Origin: Lineus longissimus
Taxonomy: Eukaryota; Nemertea; Pilidiophora; Heteronemertea; Lineidae
Direction of reading: 5' to 3'
NCBI RefSeq assembly: GCF_910592395.1
Contig: NC_088321.1
Span: forward strand, 1,738,001 to 1,798,000
DNA: 60,000 nucleotides
In this document: piece by piece, positions 1-13,700 of the stretch
Numbering within the stretch: the first letter of the stretch is position 1
How the letters are laid out: the number at the start of each line of letters is the position of its first letter
The notes under the pieces: generated by a model
The model's database searches: none
What the model was told of the DNA's origin: nothing
What the model saw: the letters and a program-made list of their open reading frames with translations, nothing else
Translations under genes and position numbers: made by a program

Positions 1-102
1 GAACCATGCGCTGTGGTGAATCAGCGATTGATTTGCCTGAAATATAATACAGAGTTTTTTAAACAAACGATCATTTAACTCTTACATTCTGTTTTTTTTA
101 CT

Positions 103-203
103 TCAGAATGCTTCAATATTTTCTATTGAAAGTGTGGTTTCCCGATGCACAGGTGCTGTTTCAGTTTCTGCGTACTTCATTTTCGATGATTTTTGCAAAT
201 GCG
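103..203 (-). CDS. Possible terminal exon of the zinc-finger gene
   Basis: An AG at 204-205 (minus sense TTCGCAG) would open a 33-codon stretch, stop included, in the phase that exon 13 needs. It reads HLQKSSKMKYAETETAPVHR and stops with TGA at 103-105. The pyrimidine tract is poor and no domain is recognised. The true last exon could lie outside the window. Confidence 0.25.
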
Positions 204-349
204 CTGCGAACGCGAATTTAGCGTGCAAACACCTCAACTGAAAGGCATCAATCATCGACAGTAAACATAATATCTTGTCTACTGCCAATTGAAAAGTAGT
301 AGGCTACATGGATGAGTCGTATTTGTAACCAAGCAGCCATTCCCTGCCT

Positions 350-880
350 TTCACCATATGAATGGGAACACCCACACTAGAATCCCTGCCTTTCACCATA
401 TGAATGGGAACACCCACACTAGAATCCCTGCCTTTAACCATATGAATGGGAACACCCACACTAGAATCCCTGCCTTTAACCATATGAATGGGAACACCCA
501 CACTAGAATCCCTGCCTTTAACCATATGAATGGGAACACCCACACTAGAATATCTGCCTTTCACCATATGAATGGGAACACCCACACTAGAATCCCTGCC
601 TTTAACCATATGAATGGGAACACCCACACTAGAATCCCTGCCTTTAACCATATGAATGGGAACACCCACACTAGAATCCCTGCCTTTCACCATATGAATG
701 GGAACACCCACACTAGAATCCCTGCCTTTAACCATATGAATGGGAACACCCACACTAGAATATCTGCCTCTAACCATATGAATGGGAACACCCACACTAG
801 AATATCTGCCTCTAACCATATGAATGGGAACACCCCCACTAGAATCCCTGCCTTTAACCACACTCTAGGGAACACTGGGA
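350..880 (+). repeat. 42-bp minisatellite, about 12 copies
   Basis: Units contain CATATGAATGGGAACACCCA and CACTAGAATCCCTGCC. Both strands stay open over the array (repeating MNGNTHTRIPAF), only because the unit length is a multiple of three. Confidence 0.9.
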
Positions 881-1592
881 CACCAACACTCTAGGGAACT
901 GTCACACTAGAATCCCTGCATTTAACCACACTCTAGGGAACACTGGGACACCATCACTCAAGGGAAGAGTCACACTAGAATCACTGCCTTTAACCACACT
1001 CTAGGGAACACTGGGACACCAACACTCTAGGGAAGAGTCACACTAGAAACCCTGCCTTTAACCACACTCTAGGAACACTGCGACACCAATACTCTAGGGA
1101 AGAGTCACACTAGAATCACTGCATCTAACCACACTCTAGGGAACACTGGGACACCAACACTCTAGGGAAGAGTCACACTAGAATCCCTGCCTTTAACCAC
1201 ACTCTAGGGAACACTGGGACACCAACACTCTACGGAACAGTCACACTATAATCCCTGCCTTTAACCACACGAACAGGGAACACTGGGACACCAACACTCT
1301 AGGGAAGAGTCACACTAGAATCCCTGCCTTGAACCACACTCTAGGGAACAACAGGACACCAACACTCTAGGGAACAGTCACACTAGAATCATCCCTTTAA
1401 CCACACTCTAGGGAACACTGGGACACCAACACTCTAGGGAACTGTCACACTAGAATCACTGCCCTTAACCACACTCTAGGGAACACTGGGACACCAACAC
1501 TCTAGGGAACTGTCACACTAGAATCACTGCCCTTAACCACACTCTAGGGAACACAGGGACACCAACACTCTAGGGAAGAGTCACACTAGAAT
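845..1592 (+). repeat. 68-bp minisatellite, about 11 copies
   Basis: Units contain CACTCTAGGGAACACTGGGA and share the CTAGAATCCCTGCCTTTAAC end with the 42-bp array to the left, so one array derives from the other. It ends 12 bp before exon 13 of the zinc-finger gene (intron side of its donor). Confidence 0.9.
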
Positions 1593-1603
1593 CCGTTGCC
1601 TAC

Positions 1604-1783
1604 CTCGGTCAGATGGCTTCCGTTTGACCAATCCCAGAGCATCAAACAGCGTGGCTGGCCGTGGCTGCTCCTCGGATATTGAACTATCCACGCTGCTTGG
1701 ATTCGACTCCTCGTCGAAAATAAATTTTGGCGTCTGCTTGTTCTTGTATGACGTCTGCTTGTTGCAAAACACAAGATGATTGG
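1604..1783 (-). CDS. Zinc-finger gene exon 13
   Basis: Acceptor GGAAATTTCAG, donor GTAGGC. Joined in phase 1 it begins ANHLVFCNKQTSYKN, completing the CVCGYSS...H-x4-C finger from exon 12. It then codes an acidic stretch ending FDALGLVKRKPSDR. Two degenerate copies of its 5' edge follow in the intron. Leaves in phase 1, so at least one more exon is needed. Confidence 0.8.
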
Positions 1784-4700
1784 CTGAAATTTCCAGAGGA
1801 AGGATGTGATTGGTTTAGATGTACAGACAATGACTGTGATTGGTTAAGAATTAACTGAGGTGTCTGCTTTTTCTGTTATGATGACTGCTTGTCTCAAAAC
1901 ACAAGATGATTGGCTGAAATTTCGAGAGGAAGCATGTGATTGGTTTAGATGTACAGACAATGACTGTGATTGGTTAAGAATTAACTGAAGCGTCTGCTTC
2001 TGTTATGATGACTGCTTGTTGTAAAACACAAGATGATTGGCTGAAATATCCTCCTTAACAATTTTTAATAATATCAAGTTAGTCTCATGATTATGCCATG
2101 CAAAAAGACAGTATTTAGCCAAGAGGCCAATGTTTGGCCAGAAGGTGATGAACTCACAGGAAAGAGAGCCCTAATAGCATTCCGCGACGTTACTATTTAT
2201 AGCTCACAAGGTCATTTGAATAAGATATTGATGACGTTTTAGTCACGTGACAGTCGGACATCGACACTTATTTCTACGCATTTGAGCTTATTTCAAAGTC
2301 AATTATCTTTGACCCTGCGTTGTTTTTAGCATGAATGATACCATAGAGTCAAAGAGAGAAATATTCAGAACAATTATGTAGTATTTCCAACACTCGGACA
2401 TGTGCCAGATTGAATCTAACTGCCCTAGTTAGAAAGCCTGAATCCATTACGAAACCGCATGTTTGTCCGACATTGCCTGTAATTCAGCGATGGGGAAATA
2501 GAGGGCAGCAGCTGCAGTGACGTCATCTTTGCGGAATGTTATTAAGGAAAATAGCGTGTGTCTGATATGATGTGATTGAGCGGGCCGATTTTTAACCTAC
2601 CGATGGTATTTCCGAACTGACTGGAGTAGCCACACACGCAGTACATGCGACCTTTCATCCTCTGTTCCAGTGTGACCTCGCGATTCGAGAAATCTGCGTG
2701 GAAGTTCATCATGTGAGATGAATAGGCGTTGCTGCAGTTTGTCGCATAGCGGCAGAGAGTGCACTGAACATATTTCCTGAAAAATAGTTTGTTCTGAAAT
2801 CTGACAGGCACAGGTCTTTCAATTGTGCAGGGTTTTTACATCATATTTCCTAAAAAAAATAGTTTGTTCTGAAATCTGATAGGCACTGGTCTTTCAATTG
2901 TGCAGGGTTTTTACATCATATTTCCTGAAAAAATAGTTTGTTCTGAAATCTGACAGGCACTGGTCTTTCAATTGTGCACGATGAAAGAGGGTGCCTCATG
3001 TCCATAAATCAGCAAAAATATATGGAAAAATATTTTTTATTTTTATATTTCAGGGATAACTGACCTCCTGAAGTATTTTCTGCAACTCAAAATGCTTGAT
3101 TAAAATTTTACTGGAAATTATTTCAAAGCAAATTAAACATTCAGAAAGTACCCATCAAGGCCTTTCCAATGAATGGTCGAGTTAAAAGGTTCACGAATGG
3201 TACCATTAGAAAGTACTAATCGAGGCCTTTCCAATGAATGGTTATGTTGATAGGTTTACAAATGGTACCATCAGAAAGTACCCACCAAGTTGATAGGTTT
3301 ACAAATGGTACCATCAGAAAGTACCCACCTAGTTGATAGGTTTGCAAATGGTACCATTAGAAAGCACCCACCGAGACTCTTCCAATGAATGGTCATGTCA
3401 ATAGGTTCTCAAGTGGTACCATTAGATAGTACTCAACAGGGACCTTTCCAACGAATGATCAGGTCAACAGGTTTACAAATGGTACCATCAGAAAGTACCT
3501 ACAGGGACCTTTCAATTTCAAAAAAATGCATACGTCGATACATTTTCAAATTGATGGTACCATTAGAAAGCATTCAACAGGACCTTTCCAATGAATGGTC
3601 ATGTCAACAGCTTTACAAATGGTACCATCAGAAAGTACCCACTGAGACCTTTCCAATAAATGGTCATGTCAACAGGTTTACAAATGGTACCATCAGAAAG
3701 TACCACTGAGACCTTTCCAATGAATGGTCATGTCAACAGGTTTACAAATGGTACCATCAGAAAGTACCCACTGAGACGTTTCCAATGAATGATCATGTCA
3801 ACAGGTTTACAAATGGTACCATCAGAAAGTACCACTGAGACCTTTCCAATGAATGGTCATGTCAACAGGTTTACAAATGGTACCATCAGAAAGTACCCAC
3901 TGAGACGTTTCCAATGAATGATCATGTCAACAGGTTTACAAATGGTACCATCAGAAAGTACCCACTGAGACCTTTCCAATGAATGGTCATGTCAGTATTT
4001 TCGGACAATTAACAACTTTTTGACGATTTCACTTTTTAAAAAATAAATCTGAGATCTTCTTTTCTCATGTCACTTACTTATAATGGTCCGAAGTACTCAT
4101 TTCCTGCTTACATTCGACACACGTCAGATCCCTCAAATTCTGATTATAATGAAGATTCTTATATTCCTGTATCTGAATACTCGACTGAACATTCAGCGAC
4201 TTGATCTTCGAGCTGCCATCTTTGACCTTAATCATGACCTGTTCGGTCGTGCTTTTTCCCGACGTGTTCAACAGCGCCTTCTGGTGGGCGACATGGTCTT
4301 TAATCTTATGATTCTTTAGCTCCGCCCGGTTGAAGAAGACGAGTTTGCAGGCGGTGCAACGTTTTGACGTTCCTTTGACTTGGTGCTTTTGTAAATGCTG
4401 GTAGAAGTTTTGGGTCAGGCCCCAGCCGTTGACTTTAGAGACTGTGATCTTGAAGACCCGGAGGCAATAAAAACAGAGGACAAATGCAGAGGCGCTGTGA
4501 AGCTGAAAGAGAGATTTTATTGAACTGAAATATGGGGATATTGAAAGCAGGGCCAAGGAGCCTCATAGCCTGGTGGTTTACACTGCTGGCCACCACGCAA
4601 TAGGGCCCGGGTTCGATCCCGGGGAGAACCCAGGATCGTATGTCTGGATCAACCGGCGTGGCTTTCAAGGAACTAAAATTCCTGGCTCTTCACAGTCCTT

Positions 4701-7700
4701 TGAATGAGATGTTAAACCAAGGTTCCTTGTACCTGGTGTCTATGCCAGGGCAAGCTAAGACCCCACCAAGTGAGAAACATGAGTAGCTTGCGTGGACTCT
4801 TATCTCTCTCGCCAAAGTCGGACCAGTAGGCCAATAAACCCAATTGGCGCCTAACCGTAGTGGCACGCAGGATACGCTCATCCCGCCTTGGAGGAGGATT
4901 ACTCCTAGGAGAATGACCCCTCCAAGTGCAGAGCAAACGCTGAAGAAGAAGAAGAAGAAGAAGAAGAAAGCAGGGTAGAAGTGTGCATCTTCCCCTAGTA
5001 GAGTTTGGAGACTGTGATCTTGAGGACAAATGCAGAGGCATTGAACTGAACTGAGACATGGCTGGTAGAGGGTTTGTGGGCAGAGGGGTTTCGTGGGCAG
5101 AAGGGTTGCAGGCAGTGTGGTTTATTCTAATAAGGGGCTAGGTCACTGTGCTAATGTAGCGATGGCATCATTCCTACTAGCCAAGGCTAGAGGGAAATTC
5201 CCTTTTGCTCAGTCGGTAGCGTGATGGCCTTATAAGCGAGAGGTCCCGGGTTCAATCCCCGGTTGGACCTTGATGTTTTTCCTCTGTTACACTAACAAAT
5301 TGTACTTGCCCTTTAAGAGTTTGACATTAGCGTGGCTATCACTTTCTGAAGTGCATCATTATACACGGATGACCTCAAGCGGTACAGGGTGCACCAAAAT
5401 GGAATCTCCTTGGCTGTCTGGCCGATCGTCATATGGGTCATCACCTCGACAAAGTGTACTGTACCTTTAAGAGTTTATAACTGCAGATTCACGTACCTTT
5501 TTGAAGTGATCAATGACGTCATTATACACGGATGACCTCAAGCGGTACAGGGTGCACCAAAATGAATCTCCTTGGCTGTGTGGCCGACCGTCATATGGGT
5601 CATCACTTCGACAAAGTGTACTGTACCTTTAAGAGTTTATAACTGCAGATTCACGTACCTTTTTGAAGTGATCAATGACGTCATTATACACGGATGACCT
5701 CAAGCGGTACAGGGTGCACCAAAATGGAATCTCCTTGGCTGTCTGGCCGATCGTCATATGGGTCATCACCTCGACAAAGTGTACTGTACCTTTAAGAGTT
5801 TATAACTGCAGATTCACGTACCTTTTTGAAGTGATCAATGACGTCATTATACACGGATGATCGGAAGTTGCACAGTGTACATAAGTATGGCATCTCGCAG
5901 GCCGTGTGACTGATCCTCATATGTGAGGCAAGACTCTGATGGCTCTGGTGGTCTTTCTCGCAGATTCGGCAGACGAGGACATTGGAACTGCTACGGTGAA
6001 CCTGAAACGAGGTTGAAAGTGTCAGGCATTTCAATGACAGTAGAACCTCTCTTTTGAGGACACCCTCGGGACTGACAAGCGCTGTCCTTGATGGAGAGGT
6101 GTCCCGATTAGAGAGGTCAAATTGATGGAAACAACCAATACCATTTGAGTACAGCATTTTGGTTATAAAGTTGACTGAATTTTAGGGTTATAGCATTCCG
6201 CGAAGATGCCGTCACTGCAGCTGCTGCCCTCTATTTCCCCATCGCTGAATTACAGGCAATGTCGGACAAACATGCGGTTTCGTAATGGATTCAGGCTTTC
6301 TAACTAGGGCAGTTTGATTCAATCTGGCACATGTCCGAGTGTTGGAAATACTACATAATTGTTCTGAATATTTCTCTCTCCGACTCTATGGTATCATTCA
6401 TGCTAAAAACAATGCAGGGTCAAAGATAATTGACTTTGAAATAAGCTCAAATGCGTAGAAATAAGTGTCGATGTCCGACTGTCACATGACTAAAACGTCA
6501 TCAATATCTTATTCAAATGACCTTGTGAGCTATAAATAGTAACTTCGCGGGATGCTATTGAAGAGTGTACATGCCACATGGAAATTGGTTGACATCTGTT
6601 CAACAGTTAAGGAGTTATAGGACTTCAACGGATTTTCAAGATGGCGGCCTGGCGGCCATATTTGAAGTCCGAGCGAGACAAATTTTTTGGGTAGAATAGA
6701 GAGTCCCTAGATATATATCCTCACAAGTTTAGAACCTTCTAGCTCAAATAGAAACGAAACGTGCCACCTGTCGGTGATTTAGTTAACCTTGACCTCTGTG
6801 ACCTTGAAAAGTAGGTCAAATTAAAAACCCGGGTGATACGTCATTTAATCTTATTAGATACACCAACCATAAAAATCTCGTCACTCTACGTACAACCATT
6901 AGCTTCAAAAAGGCAAAAAAACAATTTCCAAGATGGCCGCCTGGAGGCCAGAAAGTAGGTCATATCGCGAAAAATAAAAATAGCTCTGGGCATATTGCCC
7001 AAAGCTACCATCACACCAAGTTTTAGCCATCTAGCCCTAGCGGTGAGGAAACGTGTTCCACTAACGGACGACGACAACGATGGACACCACTGTATTGTCG
7101 GAGCTCCCCAGAGGTGAGCTAAAAAGAAGGGAAAAAAAGCGAATTGTCAGTGATGACTCTTTTAAAGGGGGCGGCCATTTTTAAGGTGGGGTGGAAATCT
7201 GAGCCCTGGGAGTAAGGGGACGGGGCGCTCCTTCACTGAAATGACGTCGACGTACCTTCTCAATATGGCACTGCATCTCGAAGGGCGTATCAAAATTGCG
7301 GAAGCAGTGTTTACATTGCGTCAGGTCGCTGAGGTCGAGGTTCTGTTGTTTTTCACTGTCGATGTGACCTTGCATGTGTAGCATTAGTTTCACGTTGTTG
7401 TAAAGCATCTTGTGACAAAACCAGCACTGAAACGAAATAAAAATAATAATAATAATATAATAATAATACGAGTCTTATATAGCGCAGTATCCAACCATTA
7501 ACTGACCGCTCAAAGCGCTTGATAGGCCTCTTTAAAAAGCAAATGTTTAAGTTGTCCCTTGAAAGATAACAGAGAGCTGCAGTTCCTAACAGTTGAAGGA
7601 AGTTTGTTCCACAGCTGAGGGGCTCCAATTGAAAATGCTCTACCACCGACTGACATGACATTGGCCTTTGGGATAGACAGAAGAACGGCCGATGAAGAGC

Positions 7701-10700
7701 GCCGAGTTCGAGAAACGGTATGAACGGTGAGAAGTTCTGAAAGGTATTGGGGAGCAAGTTGGTGAAGACACTTGTAAGTAAGAAGGAGAACCTTGTACTT
7801 GATGCGCTGATAACAACCATTCATATCATCTGTTTAATGTACTGTAACCCAGGAAAGTTTGGCGGCAGGTTTTTTTGGCGGATTTGTCAATTTTCAGTCG
7901 AAACAGTATGATTTGCGCATTTTAAATTTGCGGACTGTGGCCGACCGCAAATCCCGCAAAATCAACATGCATTCGGCAAAAATATAGCCAAGACTACGGA
8001 ACGAAGGAAAGAAAGTGCAGCGTCAATCTAAACTTTCCTACCCTGTCAAACGATGCCCTGTCTGATTGGCTCCCGACCGCATTCTCATTGCCGATCGGCG
8101 CAGTGTAGGTAAACACTGTCTGTATATGTGTGTACATTTTAGTATTTATACAGTTTATTTTTGCGGATGAGTGCGTCATAGCAAGATCAGATTATATTTG
8201 CGGGCAGGTGCATCATACACTAATTTGTTGTTGTTGAAGCTCTAATTTGGTTACTGGATAAATTGCTGGATTAATTGGATCACTATTAAGTGTGTCACAC
8301 AACATAAGCAAACTAACTAATTTTCTGCTAATGCATAGTGACCGTACTCCTATCTGCCAGCTAAAAATTTGCCTCAAACCACCTCTGTTCAATACAAATA
8401 TCCAGAAAGTCCTACTTTCCTTCCAATTCATAAAAAAACTAAAATAGCAGTAAAAGTAGGCGAAATAGCTAGTAGGCGAATTGACAAGTAGGCGAAATGG
8501 CTAGTAGGCGAAATGGGTAATAGGCGAAATGGCTAGTAGGCGAAATGGGTAATAGGCGAAATGGCTAGTAGGCGAAATGGTTATAGGCAAAATGGTTATA
8601 GGCGAAATGGCTGTAGGCGAAATGGCTGTAGGCGAAATGATTGTAGGCGAAATAGCGATACACCAGTTCCTCCAACCAACACCAGATGTCAGCACTGCTA
8701 CATTTCCCAGAAACAGATTCCTAAAATCAATTCTTATCTTGATCAGGAAGTGCGGCCTAACATAGCCACTAAAACAATATGAGAACCAAGCCACGGCTGA
8801 ACAATCAACGAGAGGCGAATTTCTACTGGTTCTAACGTTATATAGGAAAAGTTGGGGACCCAAAGTGAGATATACTGTCTAAAATCCTTAGTCAAGAGCC
8901 AATCATCATCAGAGAGAGCTGTGAGTATGAAAACAACAGTAGGCTTGTGCATAACTTCTGATCAAATACTCCTCTTCGAAATTTCTGTCCCTGATATGAC
9001 GATGGTTCAGTTTTGAGAAATTTGAGAAGTCTCACGCGTAACGGATCTGACCTCATTTTAGTTACTTTTGGTCATGTTTCATACAAACATTAAAATATAA
9101 CAAAGGAGTGTATATGTAGCTGACATAACTCTATTGATTCAAGAAGACCTTGTCTTGGAGAAGCTTCTGCAAAAGACCACTTGCAGTTATCTCTTATACT
9201 TTTTTTCTGGGGGTCTGAAGAGGGGGTGTTGGGGGGTGAAACACCGCCAGTGAAGGTGTTAAACAAGTCTGGTTGACCTTTTACTGTGGGATGGCTTGAA
9301 AATAAGGCGTGTGTATGATTTGAATTGATTTTCGTTATGGCGAACTACTTTTTGGGCGTTAGCCATTGTTCACGCACGTAAAATTCAATTTAGGGGAGCT
9401 GTCGCGCTTGAGAGTGATCGATCATGTCTCCCTTCAAGAACTGGTTTCTTGCTATAAGCTCAGCATCAGGTACCCAGAAACCTCAGCCTTTTGACCTTTT
9501 ATAATTGGGAGTCTCAAGGTGACATCTACAGAAGTGTCAGTAAACTGGTGCTCCAGACATAATGGCCTTTCGATGTGTCCAAAGTCAATGCATATACTGA
9601 TAAAGGCCAACATGTGGCCTATATTGCTGCTTTTGTTCATCTAATATTTGCTTGAGAGCAATACCACTTGACATCCTGATCCAAATTGTTCAGGCACCCA
9701 CTGTCAAAATCAAAAAACAACAGCGAATATTTCTTCACGTTGGTCTGTTGGAGAAGAGGTAAATAGATTTTTGTCAGGTGGAAGATTGTGTTTTTTTACT
9801 GTTCATTTTTAGCTCACCTCTTAGCAGAGGTGAGCTTATCCCATACCGTGGCGTCCGTCGTCCGTCGTCATCGTCGTCGTCCGTTAGCAGGGCACGTTTC
9901 ATAACTGTTAGAGCTATTGAGTTGAAACTTGGTACACATGTACCCTTATGTAATGGCACCTTAGAGACCAAGTTTCGGTCCAATTTGTTTCATGGTTTGG
10001 CCACCAGGGGGCCAAACGTTAAAAGTGAAAATATGCAATATCTCCCTTAATAGTAGTCGGGAAATTTTGAAAAAAAAATATGGTAGGTACTTAGCAAAGG
10101 TGCATCATATATCCTCCGGGTTTTTGATTTGACCTCCTTTTCAAGGTCACAGAGGTCAAAGTTTGCTGATTCACTGAACAGTAGCATGTTTCCTATCTAT
10201 CTTAGCTAGAAGGTTTTAAACCAGTGTGGACATGTATCTGGGGATTCTCTATTCCACCCCTAAGATTTCGGACGTTCAGACATCAAATATGGCCGCCAGG
10301 CAGCCATCTTGAAAAATAAACACAGTACTATTACTCCGAAACTAATGATCGGATTGCAACCAAATTTGATCTGGATGTATATCTATGTACTCTCTACTAA
10401 ATCCTTGATTCTTTATCAAATGTGATAGCCAATATGGGTGCCAGGCGGGCATCTTGAAAAATTCTTAGTTTGGCCACCCGGGGGCCAAATTTAATGTCCA
10501 AAGTTAAAATGTTTGATTGCTCGTTTAATAGTGGTCTGATTTTCATAACATTTTTATGGTAGGTACTCCTAGCAAGGATACATTTCATAAATGTGGGTTT
10601 TTGATTTGACCTACTTCTCAAGGTCACAGAGGTCAAAGTTTTCCTATGGCACCGCCATTTTACAATGACGGTACGTTAGAGGTGAGCACAATGGCCATGG

Positions 10701-13700
10701 CCATTTCATTCACTATTCCTAACACAGAGGAAACTCTTAGGAAAGACAATGATCCCCTATCAAATACTGTGCATGTTCTTTGATTTCTGTTCTTTAATTT
10801 CAGGTTTGAAAACGCAGGATGATGGCGTCGAACACAACAAAAGTCATCAACGTTTGCCCAGTGTGCCTGGATTCCAAACCACTAAAGATAGTTGGCCGAT
10901 GCAAGCACTGTTTTTGTACTGAATGCATCTTGATCACTCTTGGAAGCCATGAAGGTGACGAGTTTCCCTGCCCGACGTGTAAGGTGGAGTGCCCTCGCCC
11001 ATGGGACGGTGTCAACGGCATGGTCGATTTCACCGGGTCGGCTGTGGACATAGCAGACGTTTGGCCCACGCTCATCCAGGAGAGGAAGAGAGGTTTAGGA
11101 AAGGTCGAAGATATGGGTATTGGCGTGCCAGTTGAAAGGGCAGTGATTGGCAAGGGAAAGGAGGTGCGTGAACAAGATGACACTTCGCTGGATGTCAAGT
11201 GTAAGATCTGTCATCACAAGAAGAAGGATGTTCAGGCTGTCAATCTGTGTGTCAGATGTGGCAATCTGAATATTTGTCAGGATTGCACAGAAGTTCACGG
11301 AAGGAACAAGGCAACACGAGATCATATTTTGATCAATTTAAGGCCTGGTGGAACCAGGTGCGAACGTCACGACTCCCTGTTGAATAGTTATTGCAACGAA
11401 TGTGCGATAGCTGTGTGCATGGTGTGTGTCAATCTAGAGCACGGAGACCACACAATCGAAAACCTAGAGGACGCTGCAGAAAAAAAAGGAAATGCATTGA
11501 AGGTCATATTAGAGGAAAAGCAGGTGAAAATGAATGCGGTTACAGACCTGAAGTACAAGCTGATGGCAATTCAAGAGATAGCCTCCAAGAGAGACAAGCA
11601 GGATACATTGGTCAAGGAAATAGAGGACCATGCCGAAGTGTGTATCAGCCAGATCGTAAAGTGGAAAGAAGACTTGAAAACACAAGTGAAAACAGTCTAC
11701 AAGACAAATAGAGAAATTCCAGTCACTTTGGAAAAGGTGTCCAAAACGATTGGAAAGCTTCAGGTGCCATTACAAAGAGCAAGTACACTTCTGTCCACAA
11801 ACGAATGTCACCAGGGACACATAGACAAGCTGGCTGCACAGCAGAAGGAACTAGAAGCTCTTTCAGATGCGGGGGATGACATAGATGGCCTGTTACGACA
11901 GAATCGACCCCATCAACTACATCTTTATAACTGCAGTTTCGTTCCGGAGCAAGTGACCTCATGTTTGGGGAAGGTAGTAAGTTCTGAAGTCAACTTCCTA
12001 TATCCAAAAGAACACGATCCGACAGAAATCTTCAAATATATCTATGAAGATAGTTCCAACAACACATTCATTCCATTTGTAGCTAATCTCGGCCAGAAGT
12101 TCGCAGTTACCAAACCAACGAGAGGAGAGCCAGCAGTAGCCATCGACATATTTGAATTCCCGGGCACCCTAAAACACACCTTCAAGGATCACGTCCCCCC
12201 GCTGTATGACATGTCGTCCACTCCCGATGGTAAACTTGCTGTACTTTCCAACGGTACAGGAGGCACTGGATGCAGCGTCAAACTGTTTGATCCAGACGCT
12301 GGTTACATCAGCTCCACCCGTGACATCGACATAACAGAACCACTTTCCCTTGGTGTGACCCTACAACACCAGTACGTCATCCTTGGAGGGAACGAAGAGG
12401 GGCAGAAAATCCTTACTGTGGTTGATAAGGATGGAAATTTGAAATTGAAACACGTAATTAAGGGAGTCAAACGACCCAGGAGGGTAACATGCGGTGGAAG
12501 TATCATACATGTCGTAGGAGACAGCAGAGCATCTTTTGAGATAACAGGTGGGGAAATACATCAAATAACACACGCTGGTGATCGCATGATGCGCTGTTAC
12601 ATAGATTGCTCAGCAACAATATGGGATGATGTTTTTCTGATTTACAGCCATGGGAATGACCTGATGTTGAATATATGGAAAGTGGACAAACTTGTTTATG
12701 ATCCGTTTTGGGGTGTCAGGCTTTGCACGGGCGAGACAGAAGCTGACAAGGAAGCAAGGATCTCTGTGAGGGATGGCCACATTGTTGTGTCGCATGGTCA
12801 AACAGTTCGAGTGTATGCATTCAAATATAAGTAGAACAACACTAAGGCCACATTTTTTTATTTGTTGGATTACGAATCCGCCGGGGGTCATTTTCCTGAA
12901 AGTGGAAAAAAATAAAAGTCCCGACGACCGTTTTTGACAGACTTTTTTTGCTCCCCGACCATAAAATAAAGAGAAATGAACAAATATTATTGCCGACGAC
13001 CAATTTCAACCAATTTTTTATTTTTTGGGTTCACCTTGCATGATCTGAGACTAAAATGGATAAAAAAATAAGGGTGTTTTAATCCTTATTTCCCCCATCC
13101 CACATAGATTTTGAGTCTGATGGAATGTGGTTTTTTTCTCCTGCTCCATATAAGTTTTGAGATTGAAGAACATTTTTTTTAAATTTCTGGCCCACCCACA
13201 TTGGTTTTGGATCTGAAATATCGTAATCCAACTTATTAAAAAAGTGTGGCCTAAGTCTTTAGATGGACTCAAAGTGACGCTCTTCGGTTTTAAGGAAATA
13301 ATGATATTTAGATAACACTGTCAGCAAACAATTTTTTTGACATGCCATCAAAGAATTTATATTAGAATTGGTGAACTATGCATACATATGTGTTCCAGAA
13401 TTCTGAAGTTGGATACTCAAATTGGTTTGTACATAACTGCATACATTCATTTGAATGGGTCCCTACGTCAGTGGGCCTACAATTACGAATTTCCAACTTT
13501 TATTCTAAAAATTCTAGATTTATAGGCGAAATGAAAATTGACATTATGTTATATGCATGTGATTACCACCTCGCGCGGGAAATTGTAATTAATTGGGATA
13601 TAGAGACTCAAAACATGCATTACATTTACAAATAGGACTCAACTGACTGACATCTCAGCCATAATATGGGACGGTGTCTTTCTGACTTATGTTTATAATG

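Noticed and set aside
304-894. Long overlapping open frames on both strands with repeating peptides
   Set aside because: They follow a 42-bp minisatellite whose unit is divisible by three; no start context, splice support or domain.
5205-5272. Functional tRNA gene
   Set aside because: Box A and B are present but the acceptor stem does not pair and no proper anticodon arm forms; SINE-like.
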